Part shown: positions 23,729-36,003 of the stretch, piece by piece
How the letters are laid out: each line of letters starts with the position of its first letter
Position numbering within the stretch: the first letter of the stretch is position 1
Notes under the pieces: model-generated
Told to the model about the DNA's origin: nothing
Seen by the model: the letters and a program-made list of their open reading frames with translations, nothing else
Databases searched by the model: none
NCBI GenBank assembly: GCA_949316495.1
Contig: OX439010.1
Coordinates: 9,588,001 to 9,652,000, forward strand
DNA: 64,000 bases
Source of the DNA: Amphiduros pacificus
Taxonomy: Eukaryota; Annelida; Polychaeta; Phyllodocida; Hesionidae
Reading direction: 5' to 3'
Made by a program: the position numbers and the translations under genes

Positions 23729-24118
23729 TTGACTCTGATTACTGATATATTGACTCAGATTACTGGTATACTGACTCATATTACTGGTATACTGACTCAG
23801 ATTACTGATATATACTGACTCCGATTACTGATACATACTGACTCAGATTACTGATATATTCTGACTCAGATTACTGGTATACTGACTCCGATTACTGATA
23901 TATTCTGACACAAATTACTGATATATTCTGACTCCGATTACTGATATATACTGACTCAGATTACTAATATATATACTGACTCAGGTTACTGATATATTCT
24001 GACTCAGATTACTGATATATTCTGACTCAGATTACTGGTATACTGACTCAGATTACTGATATATTCTGACTCAGATTACTGATATATACTGACTCCTATT
24101 ACTAATACACACTGTCAC
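23729..24118. repeat. 22-24-bp minisatellite with eleven TGACTCA heptamers
   Basis: Units read approximately CTGACTCAGATTACTGATAT with one to three extra TA-rich bases, so the spacing varies from 21 to about 25 bp. I count eleven perfect TGACTCA heptamers, the AP-1 (TRE) site, plus several TGACTCC variants that break it. Confidence 0.94.
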
Positions 24119-27100
24119 AGATCACTTTCCATGTCTGGAGTTTCTCTTATCCCTGCATTATATTATTGTTGTATATTTTTGGGTTTCAGCGATGGCTGAT
24201 ACTTGTGATTTTGGGAGCTGCCAGAAGTGGCCATGTTTTAATGGTCTGTTTTGCCTATAGTGCTGTAGTAGACAAAATGTCAGCATTTGCCCCTAGTTGT
24301 GACCCCAGCATCGCTGTGTTCTACAAGTCATGGGTCCTACCCGCCATCTCTGGCTCTCATACATCATAGGCTGCTAGGTGACCAGTCTAAACTGCTACCA
24401 CATTAACCCAGTATATATACCACCACGCATAATATTTATGATAACGCTGATATAAAGAATTAATATGTTCAGGCCATGATTCATCATCTTAATTTTTATG
24501 CAGACATTTGTTTGGTACAAAGATATTAATCCATGCTCATAATTGCTGAAACAGCTTCTATTGATATTGGCAAAGAAATATAACACAAAAAAGCCATATG
24601 GCTATGTGAGATCAAGGTTATGATTATAAGATATTTTTCCATTCAATATTTGCACAGGCCATGACGATACATGTTTTCTAATTGAGTGGGCAGCTAAGAT
24701 ATCTTGTGTTTTATATTTTAGTCTGGAGTTCTGTGATCCTTTATTCTGAACAAAATTATTTTTTGAAATTCAAAATGGTGACGTCATTAAATTCTGCTGA
24801 ATAATCAGTAGATAGAAAGAATTCAAATCAGGCTAATTTTAACATCTAAACCAATCATTATTTAAAAGTATATATTTGACACAAAATAGTATTTCAGATC
24901 AATACTATGCTATAAAAACAACTCTTTTTATCCCATCTGGGTACTCGTACTAGTTGAATGATACAAAGTGATAAATATTTTTTAAATAATTCATACAGCT
25001 CTGTAACCTTGGGGGGTATGAGATGAAAGTGAAACATTGGATGACGTCCCACTCCACCCGTCCCTATACAAGGTCTGGTATTGTGAGTTTTCAACAAGCT
25101 GCCATCATATCTCCTCATATCACCTCCTCTGTCATCCCCGTTATTGATAGAACCATTTGTACTCTGCTCTTTTCAGCATGAGGCGGACATCTTGTTTTTG
25201 TGATCTTATCATTTCTCTGTATTTGTACCTGTTACTCAATGTCACTGTCACTCATCTGTGTTGCATCTTGGGTAATTATAGCTCCTTTTTGGCTCAGCAT
25301 TTGAGGTATCGATGAAATCATCAACTTCCACTTAAGAGGACTCACAAGAAAGTTATATCTCTAAAATGCCTATCTATCAAAGTTCCTATGCAAATTCACT
25401 GACTTATTTGTGTTTTGCAGGTTTTTGTGATTAAACGCCACTGCACAATAGTTATACATATATAAATATATATCATATACTGTGATCTATTGAGCATATC
25501 ACAAAAGATTACTTATTAAATATGATTTAGGGTGTGGTTAGGTGATATTAATATATATCATGCTGCATTATCTGACGGTAACAAAGCATTTGATATGTCA
25601 CAGGCTTTTATGCATCTGCAATAAAGCTTCATCTTAATTGATTTCGCACAACAATAGTATTCACAAAGATGAAGGTATTATCATGTACAATACCTTCTAA
25701 AAATCTTTTCATGGATTTTAAAATGTGAATCAAGATTATTATCGGCATATGAGGTCAATTAAGAAGTCAAAAGGTCAGTAAAAAGGATGATGAAGTGAAT
25801 TAGGAGATCAGTTAGAGACTAAGTCATGGGGTCAGTTTGAGGTCAGAATAATTTCAATAAAATCATTTGAAATACGAAATGAAACAATATACAAAAATAA
25901 TGTACACAAAATTATGCCATTAATAAAAATCTTTTCAAAATAAGATTTTATTGGTTTATATTATGACATAAGTTTGAAGACAAGTTTGTAATGTACTGTT
26001 TGGAGCTCTTTATGCCTGATTAGTACCAAAGTTTAAGAAAGTTCTTGATAATTTATAGCTGTTGTACTCTTTCACCTCTTGCCTTAATTGATTAAATTTG
26101 TTTACACATTTTTTATTTAATTAGAAGGTAATATAGGAACATAAAAAAATATAACTATAACTAATTTTATAAATTAAAAGATACTTTTAAAATATTTTAA
26201 AGTTATGTTACATAAATGATGTATTATATCAAGTTTAATATTACTTAAAAAACCTCAGTATTGCTTTTTTGCCTCAGGTTTATTAATAACAATAAGGTCA
26301 AATCTCTGTGCATTATTGTTATCAATTCCAATGTATCGAAATGTAGTGTGTTTTGACCAGAAAACTTTGAATGTACTTTTCATGATTTATGATTGAAAGC
26401 TTTCAGTTTACGCATGGATTATCGACTAAGCGGTATGTCATATAAACGTTCCTATTGATAACTTAACCAGCCATGAATAGGTCTGACTTTAGGCTAGTAA
26501 ACGAAGCAATATAACTGTGGGAGGCATATCTCGGACATGATTTTGGTGTCTGATTCTTAAGTTATTTCAATACTACAGCAACCATTAAGAAGTCTAATGG
26601 GATTTTCTTTATTCATCGCAGTATATTTTGTTATTCATTAGATGACACATGACCAGAGTAAAGTTTGTATCATCACGAAATATTACATGTAAATAGACAC
26701 CCATAATCCCGCAGATGTGAATAGTGTCATAGTTAATTAGCATATGTTTATTGGAAACATGTTCCTGCATATGGTTTCATGATTAAGGTTCATTGAAGAT
26801 CAGAGGGAAAGGTTAAATTGTGTGTGGATTAATGTGATTGAAGTATGCCGTAATGTGATTGAATTTATCATATTTGTAACATCTCTTTGATATCTCAAGT
26901 TTCAAAATGACTCTCATGGTTCTTCATAGAGAACCATAAAAAACATTTGTGACAAATGAAATATCTGATAAGTCTGGGAAATTTTAAAACTATATTCCAA
27001 ACATAAATAATATGAAGTGTTGTATGTTTAAATGCTAAGTGTGGTGTGAGTTAATATGTCTATTCTTAAAGGATCATTCTTGGTCCAAGTATGAGGTCAG

Positions 27101-29139
27101 ACTTCCAAACAGTATTTCCCAAATGGTTTTCTCTCTACATTTAACTATAATAGATTCGTTTTTTTTCTCTTTTACAAACAAAAGAGACTTCATTCGCTAA
27201 ATCGTAAAAGGCTATTAAATTCTAAAAATTCAATTCTGTTGTGTCTGCCCTGAGATTGGAAAAATGTTTTTCTTATCATCATCAAAGATAACATTGATTC
27301 ATGCGGTGTTTCCATAGTGGAGTTTTTATTCAGCATTTTCCTTTGAGGCAATAGAATTTTCAATGGCCGCCAGGGGTGTTCTATAAGTACTTTAAAATGT
27401 GATCAAACATCAATAGACACACCATTTCAATTGTTGTAATTCTCAAAACCATTTTTTCATCAATGTTCCCAAGCTAATATGGACATATATATCTTTAAAC
27501 TATAGAAAAGACCACGTTTTAATGTGACTATCGATAGCCAAATTGAATGTTGAAGTAAATATACATTAGGAGGCAATTAAGGGTGTGTGAATTATTAAGG
27601 CCCTCCACACAATTCCCTAGTTTATAATCTATAAATCATTATAGAGATCAACACTGGCCATCACCAGATACAAAACATCTTAGCTCATATAACAAACTAC
27701 AGTTTACAGCCATTTCAATAATTATACGCAATTTTTATTTTATTTTCCACTAAGTATTTAAGTTCTTTTTCTTTTCCACCAAATATGATGCTAAACTAAC
27801 AAAATCCAGCCTCACATTGCTTCTGCTAGAACTTGGAATTAGTTCAAATTTTTTATGTGAAATAATGATGTATAGCTTTGAAATGTGGAAAAGCAGTGCC
27901 ACGTATTTATATAAATCATTGTAGAACAGCGAAGACTGGGATAATAAGGAGAGCAGTAAGTTGGTCGTGTGGTGTTTGATTGAGGATTGAGTTGCAATTT
28001 GGAAGCCCCTTCCTGAGCTACATAATGGCGTATTGACCATTTATCTTAGTGGTAATTTGACAATTATGATGGAAGAATAGTGACATGTGGTGGGAACTCC
28101 TACCTCCCCCTAATCAATAATCAATGCCAACTAGCATGGTTTTATTGTTAATATAAACGCCACCTGCCAGATAATATGTTCAGGACCTGCAACCCAGTGC
28201 TTTCTACACCAGTTTCTAATCATTCTTTGCCCCAACAATTTTCTGAGACACCTTGTGACATCTTGCTGGCTTATGTAATGGAATATGGTAGTTCAGGAAG
28301 GAGGCTATTTTCCCTTGGATTTAGAGGATTAAATGAGGCAATTTGATCCACATAATAAAATGTCATCTATATTTGTTATGAACAAAATGAGAATGAAAGT
28401 GTGAATTTTAACTCAGAACCTAGGAAAGCGGGTCAAATATTGTTAAGATTTGTGTAATGTTGGAATCAGACACCACAAATGATTAATGGATACCAATGTT
28501 TTGTCTCAGATCTGAACATTTCCTAAAAGAAACCATTTCAAGAGTTTTTCAAAATCAATAGTCAAATCAGTAAACTGTGGTACATTTTTAATCGCATCAC
28601 ACACTCATAAGCAAGTGAGTTGGCGTGATGACATCACTGCGGTTAAAATGTGTTTGCTTCAAGCAGTTGGAACTGTGAAGTAACTGAATCAACATCGTTT
28701 GAACTCCACCAAACATTGTGGCAGCCCTTTGGCACACACACATGCCGTACTTGGCCATTTATACCACAATTAAAATTACATGGTTTTGTACTAAAACCAT
28801 GTTCAATAGGCGTTAACCTTTCTTCTTGAAATCGATATATCGCCACTTCAAATCACAATCAGTGCATTGACTTAAAAATTAACAAATACCTGAATTATTT
28901 ATTCAAATAGATGAATTACAATTACTTAAGTGCTCATAAGTCACTTTGTAAAATGAGCACCACCCTACACATAATATAGCTGCCATTATATCCGGCACCA
29001 TATTTACCTCAGATGTCACTGACACAGACTACTTAACCTAAGCATGTGTTATTCCCATCACGATTATATAGTAGTTACCACATCAGATCAGATGTCTGAC
29101 TGGTTTGTGGCATATCTGTTGACCGTGTTTGGGTTTTTA
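24119..29139. other. Long noncoding stretch, GC-richer at 24180-24400 and 25010-25330
   Basis: About 5 kb with no recognised gene. The 24180-24400 patch starts just after a plausible acceptor (TTTGGGTTTCAG) but only short frames follow. From 25400 to 29000 the sequence is AT-rich, with an 8-bp-arm hairpin at 26916-26937 (ATGGTTCT/AGAACCAT). A weak CTCF-like string CCGCCAGGGGTG lies near 27367. Short frames at 27750-28040 and 28643-28846 (minus) are not recognised. Confidence 0.45.
25262..25277 (-). promoter_or_regulatory. ZNF143/SBF-like motif
   Basis: TGCATCTTGGGTAATT, read on the minus strand, gives TACCCAAGATGCA, close to the SBF core. It lies in a GC-richer patch. Confidence 0.3.
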
Positions 29140-29960
29140 CCTACTTTTATCATTTTCTGTCAGGATCAACTGATATTTATCATGTCTGGTTTCAGGAGTG
29201 ACTTATATATTTACTGTATTTGTTGTTAGGAATGACTAGTCTTTACTGTATTTGTTGCTAGGATTGACTAGTATTTACTGTATTTGGCATGAAGAAAGAC
29301 TAGTATTTATTGTATTTGTTGTTAGGATTGACTACTCTTTATTGTATTTGTTGTTTGGATTGACTAGTATTTACTGTATTTGTTGCTAGGATTGACTAGT
29401 ATTTATTGTATTTGTTGCTAGGATTGACTAGTATTTACTGTATTTGACATGAAGAAAGACTAGTATATACTGTATTTGTCATAAGGATTGACCAGAAATA
29501 CTAGTATTTACTATATCTATTTTCAGAATCAACTTGTATCTACTGTATTTGGTTTCAGGTCTGACTGTTATCTACTCTATCTATCCTCAGGATTGACTAG
29601 TATATACCATACCTGTGATTTTCCAACATTTAACTGCTGTATTTGTGTTCATAATTGGCTCAAATTGCTTGAAATGTTCCAGATATACAGAACTCCTATC
29701 AGCCAGAGTTGCCCTTTTTTATCTGCATACAAACTGCATACAAATTCTTTTGTATTTTAAAAAGACTTTCTTGTTATCTGCATTGACTAGTATTTGATAT
29801 ATCAGTTTTTGAGGATTGCCCTCTATTTGCTTCATCTGGTTTTGGAATTGTCCAGAATTTGCTATAACTGTTCTCATAATTGGCTATGATTGCTTTGAGT
29901 ATCCCAGACATATCAGCCCGATTTGCATTATTTTCTATCAGGATTGACTAGTATTTGCCA
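29140..29960. repeat. 32-bp tandem array, decaying rightward
   Basis: GACTAGT or its variants recur at 29234, 29266, 29298, 29330 and 29362, with exact 32-bp spacing, each followed by TTTACTGTATTTG. Copies to about 29600 are clear; from there to 29960 only scattered GGATTGACTAGTAT remnants remain. Frames of 60-90 codons here are repeat translations. Confidence 0.9.
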
Positions 29961-31479
29961 TATCTGTTCTTGTGATTGGCTGTGATTGCCTGGAGTGTTA
30001 GGGATACACATAGATTACTACACCTTATAGATAGCTATATTCATGGTCACATTGCGTTAGATGGAGTGTGCTCTATGCGACCTGACTCGGGGTGTATCCC
30101 AGAAGCTGGGTCTGTTATAGCCCCGTGTGGAAATCAATACTTGATGAAGATAGTAGGTAAGTAGAAGGATATAATGATGCAGGTTATATTGGCTTTGTAC
30201 TTAGCCTGATGGATGAGTGAATTTTTAAATCTGACAGAATCTCATTCTCTATGCACTGTCATACAAAAAGTACTCTAAAATGGCATTTATATGTGCAGTG
30301 AGTGAAGACAACGTGGTAAATTAGAACGTTAATGCTCAGAAATATGTCTTGCAAAGTGACATAGTGTTTTTTGATAGAAGACATATCATTTACTTTGTGG
30401 AGAAGTGGGCTTAATGTGACAAGTAGCATCAGGGAGATGGTCAGAAATGATAGCCTATTATATATTGTATTGTCTTTTGCAATGAGAATATCTCCATGCT
30501 TTTTGGCTATGGCCATTAATACCTTGCCTTGTATGGGTATTTCATAGGTTTCTTTAATGGCACTATAAGTATGACTGACATTGTAAGAAAATATACAGAA
30601 GAACGTTGGTTCATAATCACTGTATTCTTTGAAGGGGTATACAAGGATTCATTCAAAGGGCATTTTCTGCAACTCAAAATCTTTTTACATTTTTTTTTCT
30701 TATTCTAAAACGTGATTGTCAATACAAAAGGTGAAATCATAATGACATTACTGTGACATCCTAATGACATAACACTGACATCCTAATGACATCACAGCGA
30801 CCTCATCATGACATCACCAATACATACATGCATATAGGCATATTATGCAGTGTAATTCTGTGCCAGGCACATGTGCTTTGTGACATCGACTTGCATGTAA
30901 GCCGTTATAAGACACAAGAAGTGGGCACAATTTCCCTCGTGGATCAATTATTATATGTTTAGCATACAGGTGTAGATCTTCTCTGATTTAACACATTACC
31001 TGTCTACGTGCCTCATCAGGTAGTAGACTTAAAACATCAACGATGAGTGAACTATTTACACAGATATGTCCATCTGTTTACACAGACTGAGGAGGCTTAT
31101 TCAAAGCACGTTTTCATGTGATATTCGTTATGGTAATGAAGACAAGATTCAACAAATTGGAGAATGTAGTAAATTGCCAAGTTTTTTTGCTGTGAAGTTA
31201 TTTAAGAATTTGACCTGTTTTATCAACCTGATTTTGGTAACCAATTTCATGTGTTAACATCCGTAGGTTTGTTTGTTGTACCATAGATATATTTGGTACC
31301 TAGAAATATCACATTTTATCTGGATTTGTTGTGACATTTGGTACCTAAAAATTCACTTCCAATAACTGTGCATTTGTTGACCCACAAATTATTTTGTAGT
31401 CCAGCAAAAATATGAGTGACACAAAATATCTTTGAACATATTATGGGAAATTATTTACCATCTGAGGTTTGGAATGAGT
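29961..31479. other. Noncoding DNA
   Basis: No gene is recognised. A GC-richer patch at 30040-30150 and short frames at 30259-30516 (minus) and 31066-31257 (plus) are unremarkable. Confidence 0.45.
30735..30815. repeat. Short repeat of CTAATGACAT motifs
   Basis: TGACATCCTAATGACAT occurs twice exactly, and related TCATGACATCAC and AATGACATTAC strings flank it. Confidence 0.75.
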
Positions 31480-31770
31480 AGATGTGACAAGTTTTGCAGA
31501 TGCCATAGATTCAGTGATGCAGAGTGATGTCGAAGGCCGGTGGTTACTGTCAGATGTGTCGAGATCTGAGAGTAGAATGCTATCACACCTCACACCAGCT
31601 ATCACACCTCACACCAGGTCTACGTGGCCAAAGAGAACACAGCGCCAGAGCAAAGTGCAAAACTGCGTCCTCTCATGGTTCAGTGAACCTGTGAAAATCT
31701 TATGCCAACTTCTCCACAAAATCATTGACAGCAATAAGCGTTTGAGATCCTGCCATTAAACCACATAGGA
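31480..31770. other. GC-richer island, unrecognised 91-codon frame
   Basis: A plus-strand frame (31484-31759) shows no recognisable domain. A perfect-but-one 19-bp duplication (31581-31599 and 31600-31618) lies within it. Candidate conserved noncoding element; an exon is not excluded. Confidence 0.3.
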
Positions 31771-33384
31771 TACTTTGTCCCTTTTATTCGTAAATAAAAG
31801 AAGGTTAAAAAAAAGTCCAAGCGTCTCTGAAGTTATTTGACAAGTCTCTATCCATGAGATTATAGCCTTAATCAATGAATGCATGTGACATATACGCTGA
31901 ATGGTCGGATCCATAAACACGGTTCAAAGCTTTAGAAATGGAGATCAGAAAAAGCTGCAGACAACCTGCCAGTAAATGTATATATACCCAACATGGCTCA
32001 TTGTATCCCAGACTATCAACATACACAGCCATTAATCAAGTCATTGATGCTGGAATTTTACGATACATAATTGCATGTAGTTAGTAACATGAGTCAGCAA
32101 GCATGTTATATGAATTTCTGTAAACACTTTTGAAGTCGAGACAGCACAGATGTGCTGGAATGTATCGCTGGCATGGGAAGAAACCTTTGAGTATTAAGTA
32201 TATATATATATCCATATAACTTATGTGATGACATTGTGTAAAGTGATATACAAATCACAATATCAGCTTCATACAAATCTTGAATGTAAAGGCTATATAT
32301 CTGCACCTCTTGGTATTATGTACTGACCATTGTCATCGTAAGGGCATCTTTATCCCATAAGCCAGGAACTTGTGTGGCTAAAAATACTGCTGATCATTTT
32401 ATTACATGTCAGACTGTCTGGAGATAGGTTTCTTGATGTTTTTATCAAGGTTTTATTCAGAGATTTACTATATGTGTGGATAGATGAGTCTTGTTTTATT
32501 TTACTTTAGATAGTAAATCCTTGTGAATGGTTTATGAAAAATTACGGCTAAATTTGCACTCAATTTGTTTGCTGAAATTGAGGCATTTTATAGCAGACTT
32601 TACACCTCTTTGTTATTGGCTTCACAATCGAGACATCTGCCACAGAAAGGGTTGCGAGTTTTAGCATTTCTTGATCACCGCAGATGAGTGTTATCTGAGA
32701 CGTGAACGGCCGGTATAAACTAGGTACTTAGGCTAGGCAGCCATTCTTAGACCATACAAGACGGTTGTCGCCTTTTCCCCTCCTCTATTTCAGCCAGACG
32801 TCTGCTCTGTGAGAAATGGTAACACCTCTCTCTAAAGCACCAATTATTGGGTCACCATGGCAATGGGACGAACAAGCAGGGATGCTAAAATCCCCCAAGT
32901 GTTTGGTGAGAAATTTTAGGCTGGTAAAATACTACCACAAAAGGTGACACGCTTTAGAGTCTGGAACCTCCGTCTCGTCAATATCTTGAGCAAGAGAGTT
33001 CCTTAAGGAAGTGGCTTCTTGAGTATAAAGTGTTTGTGGCTTCCTGTAACATGAAGTGGTCATGGCTTCTTTTCACCCGCAGTGTTCTTCAGCCCACTGC
33101 ACCACTCCAGTTGCTAAAGAATTAACGCCCGTTCACTTTCAAGGCTTTTTTTTCGGCAGTCTGTGACATGGTGTTGATACATTAGGTCAGTGAGTGTTGA
33201 TCAGTTGTGTGTTGATGCACTCTTCTGGGAAGTCTCTAACAACCAGTCCAGTCCATACTTCTATAGAGTCAGGCATATTTGTGACAATATAAGGTCACAA
33301 ATACCCACAACAATTATAGGACAGAATTAAAGTGTGCATGTCTAATATAAATCACACATGAAACAAGTACATCTATTTTTAGAA
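31771..33384. other. Noncoding DNA with GC-richer patch at 32640-33240
   Basis: No gene is recognised. The patch contains an RFX X-box (32851-32864), listed separately. Confidence 0.45.
32851..32864. promoter_or_regulatory. RFX X-box-like motif
   Basis: GTCACCATGGCAAT fits the X-box pattern GTYRCCATRGCAAY at every position. X-boxes bind RFX factors, known in animals to control ciliary and neuronal genes. It sits in a local GC-richer patch after CAATTATTGG, a homeodomain-like site. Confidence 0.5.
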
Positions 33385-33515
33385 TCAATATCCTTACATG
33401 ACCTAATTTGAGAATGAGATACCCTTACATGACCTAATTTGGTCATATGATAGCTTGCATAACCTTATTTGGTCATAAGATAGCATTGCGTGACCTAATT
33501 TGGTTATGGATAGCC
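33385..33515. repeat. 31-bp tandem repeat, 4 copies
   Basis: CTTACATGACCTAATTTG and variants start near 33392, 33423, 33453 and 33483, with moderate divergence. Confidence 0.85.
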
Positions 33516-33582
33516 TCAACTAAAGTAATGTCTTGACAGAATGGGTAAAGTGCTTCCGCAACATGTTGACATATTCCTGAAC

Positions 33583-33597
33583 TTCCCACAATGCAAC
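33583..33597 (+). promoter_or_regulatory. ZNF143/SBF-like motif
   Basis: TTCCCACAATGCAAC is one of the best matches to the SBF core in this window. It lies in otherwise ordinary noncoding DNA. Confidence 0.45.
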
Positions 33598-35020
33598 CTA
33601 CTTTACCAAGCAACTCTTTTTCATTATGAAAAAATGTAAGGAGATGGATTGTGCAAAGAATTAAACATGTTATTGAATTATCTTCTGAAAAAGCTTAAAA
33701 AGTTTCCTCTTAAACTCACTCCCTTTATAAACAAAAATAGAAGTTGACTGTGCTACTTAATTGATGTGCTTCTTTTCCTGATCAATATGGCAATTTTTCA
33801 AGCTCTGGCCTCCATCTTCTCCTGCTCAGACAATTAGGGACATTCAACTCGACAGAAACTTCCACAAAGATATCATAATAAAAACACATATTTACAGATA
33901 TTATTTATGGCTATTTTAGGAATGCATCTATTGTTCCATACATATACTTGAGATGATTACTGCTCATTTAGGATAAATGCACTGTGTTTATATAAAGAGC
34001 AGTGGGTACATTGTTTGTATCATGCTGAATGACATATAGCTAGGATCTTAAGAATATCACCCTCCTTTCATAAACAAACATTATTTGACTAATTTTAACT
34101 TTAAATATGATATAATATATTCCAAAAGATATAGATGTTTTTCAACAAACTGCATAATGGCCACCATGCATTTTTGCTATCGTATACTCCTATGTTGAGT
34201 AGTCTGAAATGTCAAACTTTGAGAGAAAGATATATGCGTTTGTCTATGTATTTCTAGCGATGGCTCAGTTGTCCCAGGAGTTTTACCACACATAAGCCTA
34301 TCTGCAAGACAAACTCACAGTAATACAGCCCATCTTACACTATTGATGTATTTTCATGAATATTTCAAAGCATTGTGATACTGTGTGTTGTTTTGCTAAA
34401 CAAGCATGCTGAGATTTTGCAGAGGAGGCAAGCAATGTCCCTCTGGATCCAGGTGGGTTCGCTGAGATATCAGTGCTTGATACCTGCATTATGGCAAGAT
34501 GTCCTTAAATGAAAAGCACAACAGGGGCCAGATTTTATTTATAGCCTGCTTATTGAATTAGAAAGGAGACTGCGGCGTAGTTTATGAGAGTCCCGTGGCG
34601 AGCCTTGAGAGGATGAACATGGCCGCTACTCACTAAGCCAACCTACATTCTCAACAGTTGCCCCACAAATATATAAATCTCATCATCAATGTCTCGCAGT
34701 CCGGTGTCGACTTAGATACATCAACATGGTCGCACATTTTGAAACTATGATTTCTTTTGTTCAATGTGACAGAAGACTCAAGGTCTGGTGCAAAACATTG
34801 ATTGGTTTATTAGGTTTGCATAATCATGATAATGACTTTTGAAAATCAGATTTGTTTCATATTAATGAATCAACATCTTCCTTCACATTTTGGCTTTATT
34901 TCTGCAAATTTTAATAAATTTAGTAAAAATGCATATTTATCATTTTGAACTTCTCCAGCAAATATAGATTTTTTTTTTCTTAAAAGACAGAGATGGGATG
35001 GAATGAAGATATTTGTGATG
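33598..35020. other. Noncoding DNA with GC-richer patch at 34540-34760
   Basis: No gene is recognised. The patch includes AACATGGCCGCT (YY1-like) near 34616 and several CpGs. Confidence 0.45.
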
Positions 35021-35760
35021 TTATCTTTGTCTTAGATCAGTGCGCCTCCTGCGTATTTCAGCGATAAGATCTATTTGGGATGAGACACGAAGGCCCCCAC
35101 ACAAGACGACAGGGCCCGACCCATTCCTGATCAATGCCAGATTACAGGTTCTGATTTCATCATCGATACCGTCAAAGAAGCCTCTTTTAAAAAGCCACAA
35201 CACTCGTTGTGAGCCATGGTTGCACCGCCAATGGAGACTGATAAATTTCCCAAGTGAACTCTTCACCCTTGAAGGTAGAAAAAGCAGGCTCATCAAAGGA
35301 TATGGTAACACTGGTTTGAAGCTGTGCTAATCTTCTATAAAGTCACCAAGATTTGAGATACTTAGAACAGCAGTACAGGAATAATGCTTGCCAAACCGAC
35401 CATCAAACTGGTGGATTTGAACTGTTTTCTGCTAGATTGAACAGTGGATTCACAGAAAAGGCTCAATTTATGCAGATACAAATAACAGAGGACACGATCG
35501 CGGCCCTGGCGTGGTCTCTTATTACAGTATCTAGTAGGGATGTTCACTCAAGCTTTGAGAAAGGCCGAACTTCTGAGAAATCTCCACTCTCACCATTTGT
35601 GATTATATTTTTATGTGATGTGTCTATGACTCGGCAAAAAGTGATCATTCACCCTAACTACAGTCTCATGCCATATGCAGAGTCAGGCACTGCCATCCCC
35701 TCAAACCTTTTTTCTATCCTGTCCCGCCAATATTGAATCATCTCATGTTTCTGATACACA
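35021..35760. other. GC-richer island of about 700 bp with unrecognised open frames
   Basis: The frames are 35040-35330 (96 codons, plus), 35021-35311 (96 codons, minus) and 35353-35736 (127 codons, plus, another phase). No domain is recognised, and openness on both strands over 35.02-35.33 kb argues against ordinary coding. It is the longest continuous such island in the first half of the window. Confidence 0.35.
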
Positions 35761-35949
35761 GACATTTAAAATCTGCCACTCCCTGCAGAACAGAGTTTCA
35801 GAATATTTATTTCCTAAAGTATTTTTGCATATAATTGTGAATGCCAAACTATATGATTTAAAAATAAGATTCACTTGTTGCTCAATATAATACATCTGAT
35901 TAATTCAGCATAAGTATTACAAATCAAGAAGTTTTGGTAGGCAACATTG

Positions 35950-36003
35950 AGGTGACAGGAACATCTGTGAATTATGGGTAATTGGCTGCATTTCCTGTCA
36001 CCT
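35950..36003. other. Inverted repeat of AGGTGACAGGAA, 12-bp arms
   Basis: AGGTGACAGGAA at 35950-35961 and its perfect reverse complement at 35992-36003 flank a 30-bp spacer with homeodomain-like ATTATGGGTAATTGG. Each arm contains TGACAG, the core bound by TALE proteins (MEIS/PREP/TGIF). It could be a paired regulatory site or an RNA stem-loop. Confidence 0.7.

Noticed and set aside
24193-24262. Cysteine-rich phrase (DTCDFGSCQKWPCFNG) after an acceptor-like TTTCAG, suggestive of an EGF module
   Set aside because: The frame closes after about 23 codons, the EGF cysteine spacing is off by one, and no donor follows.
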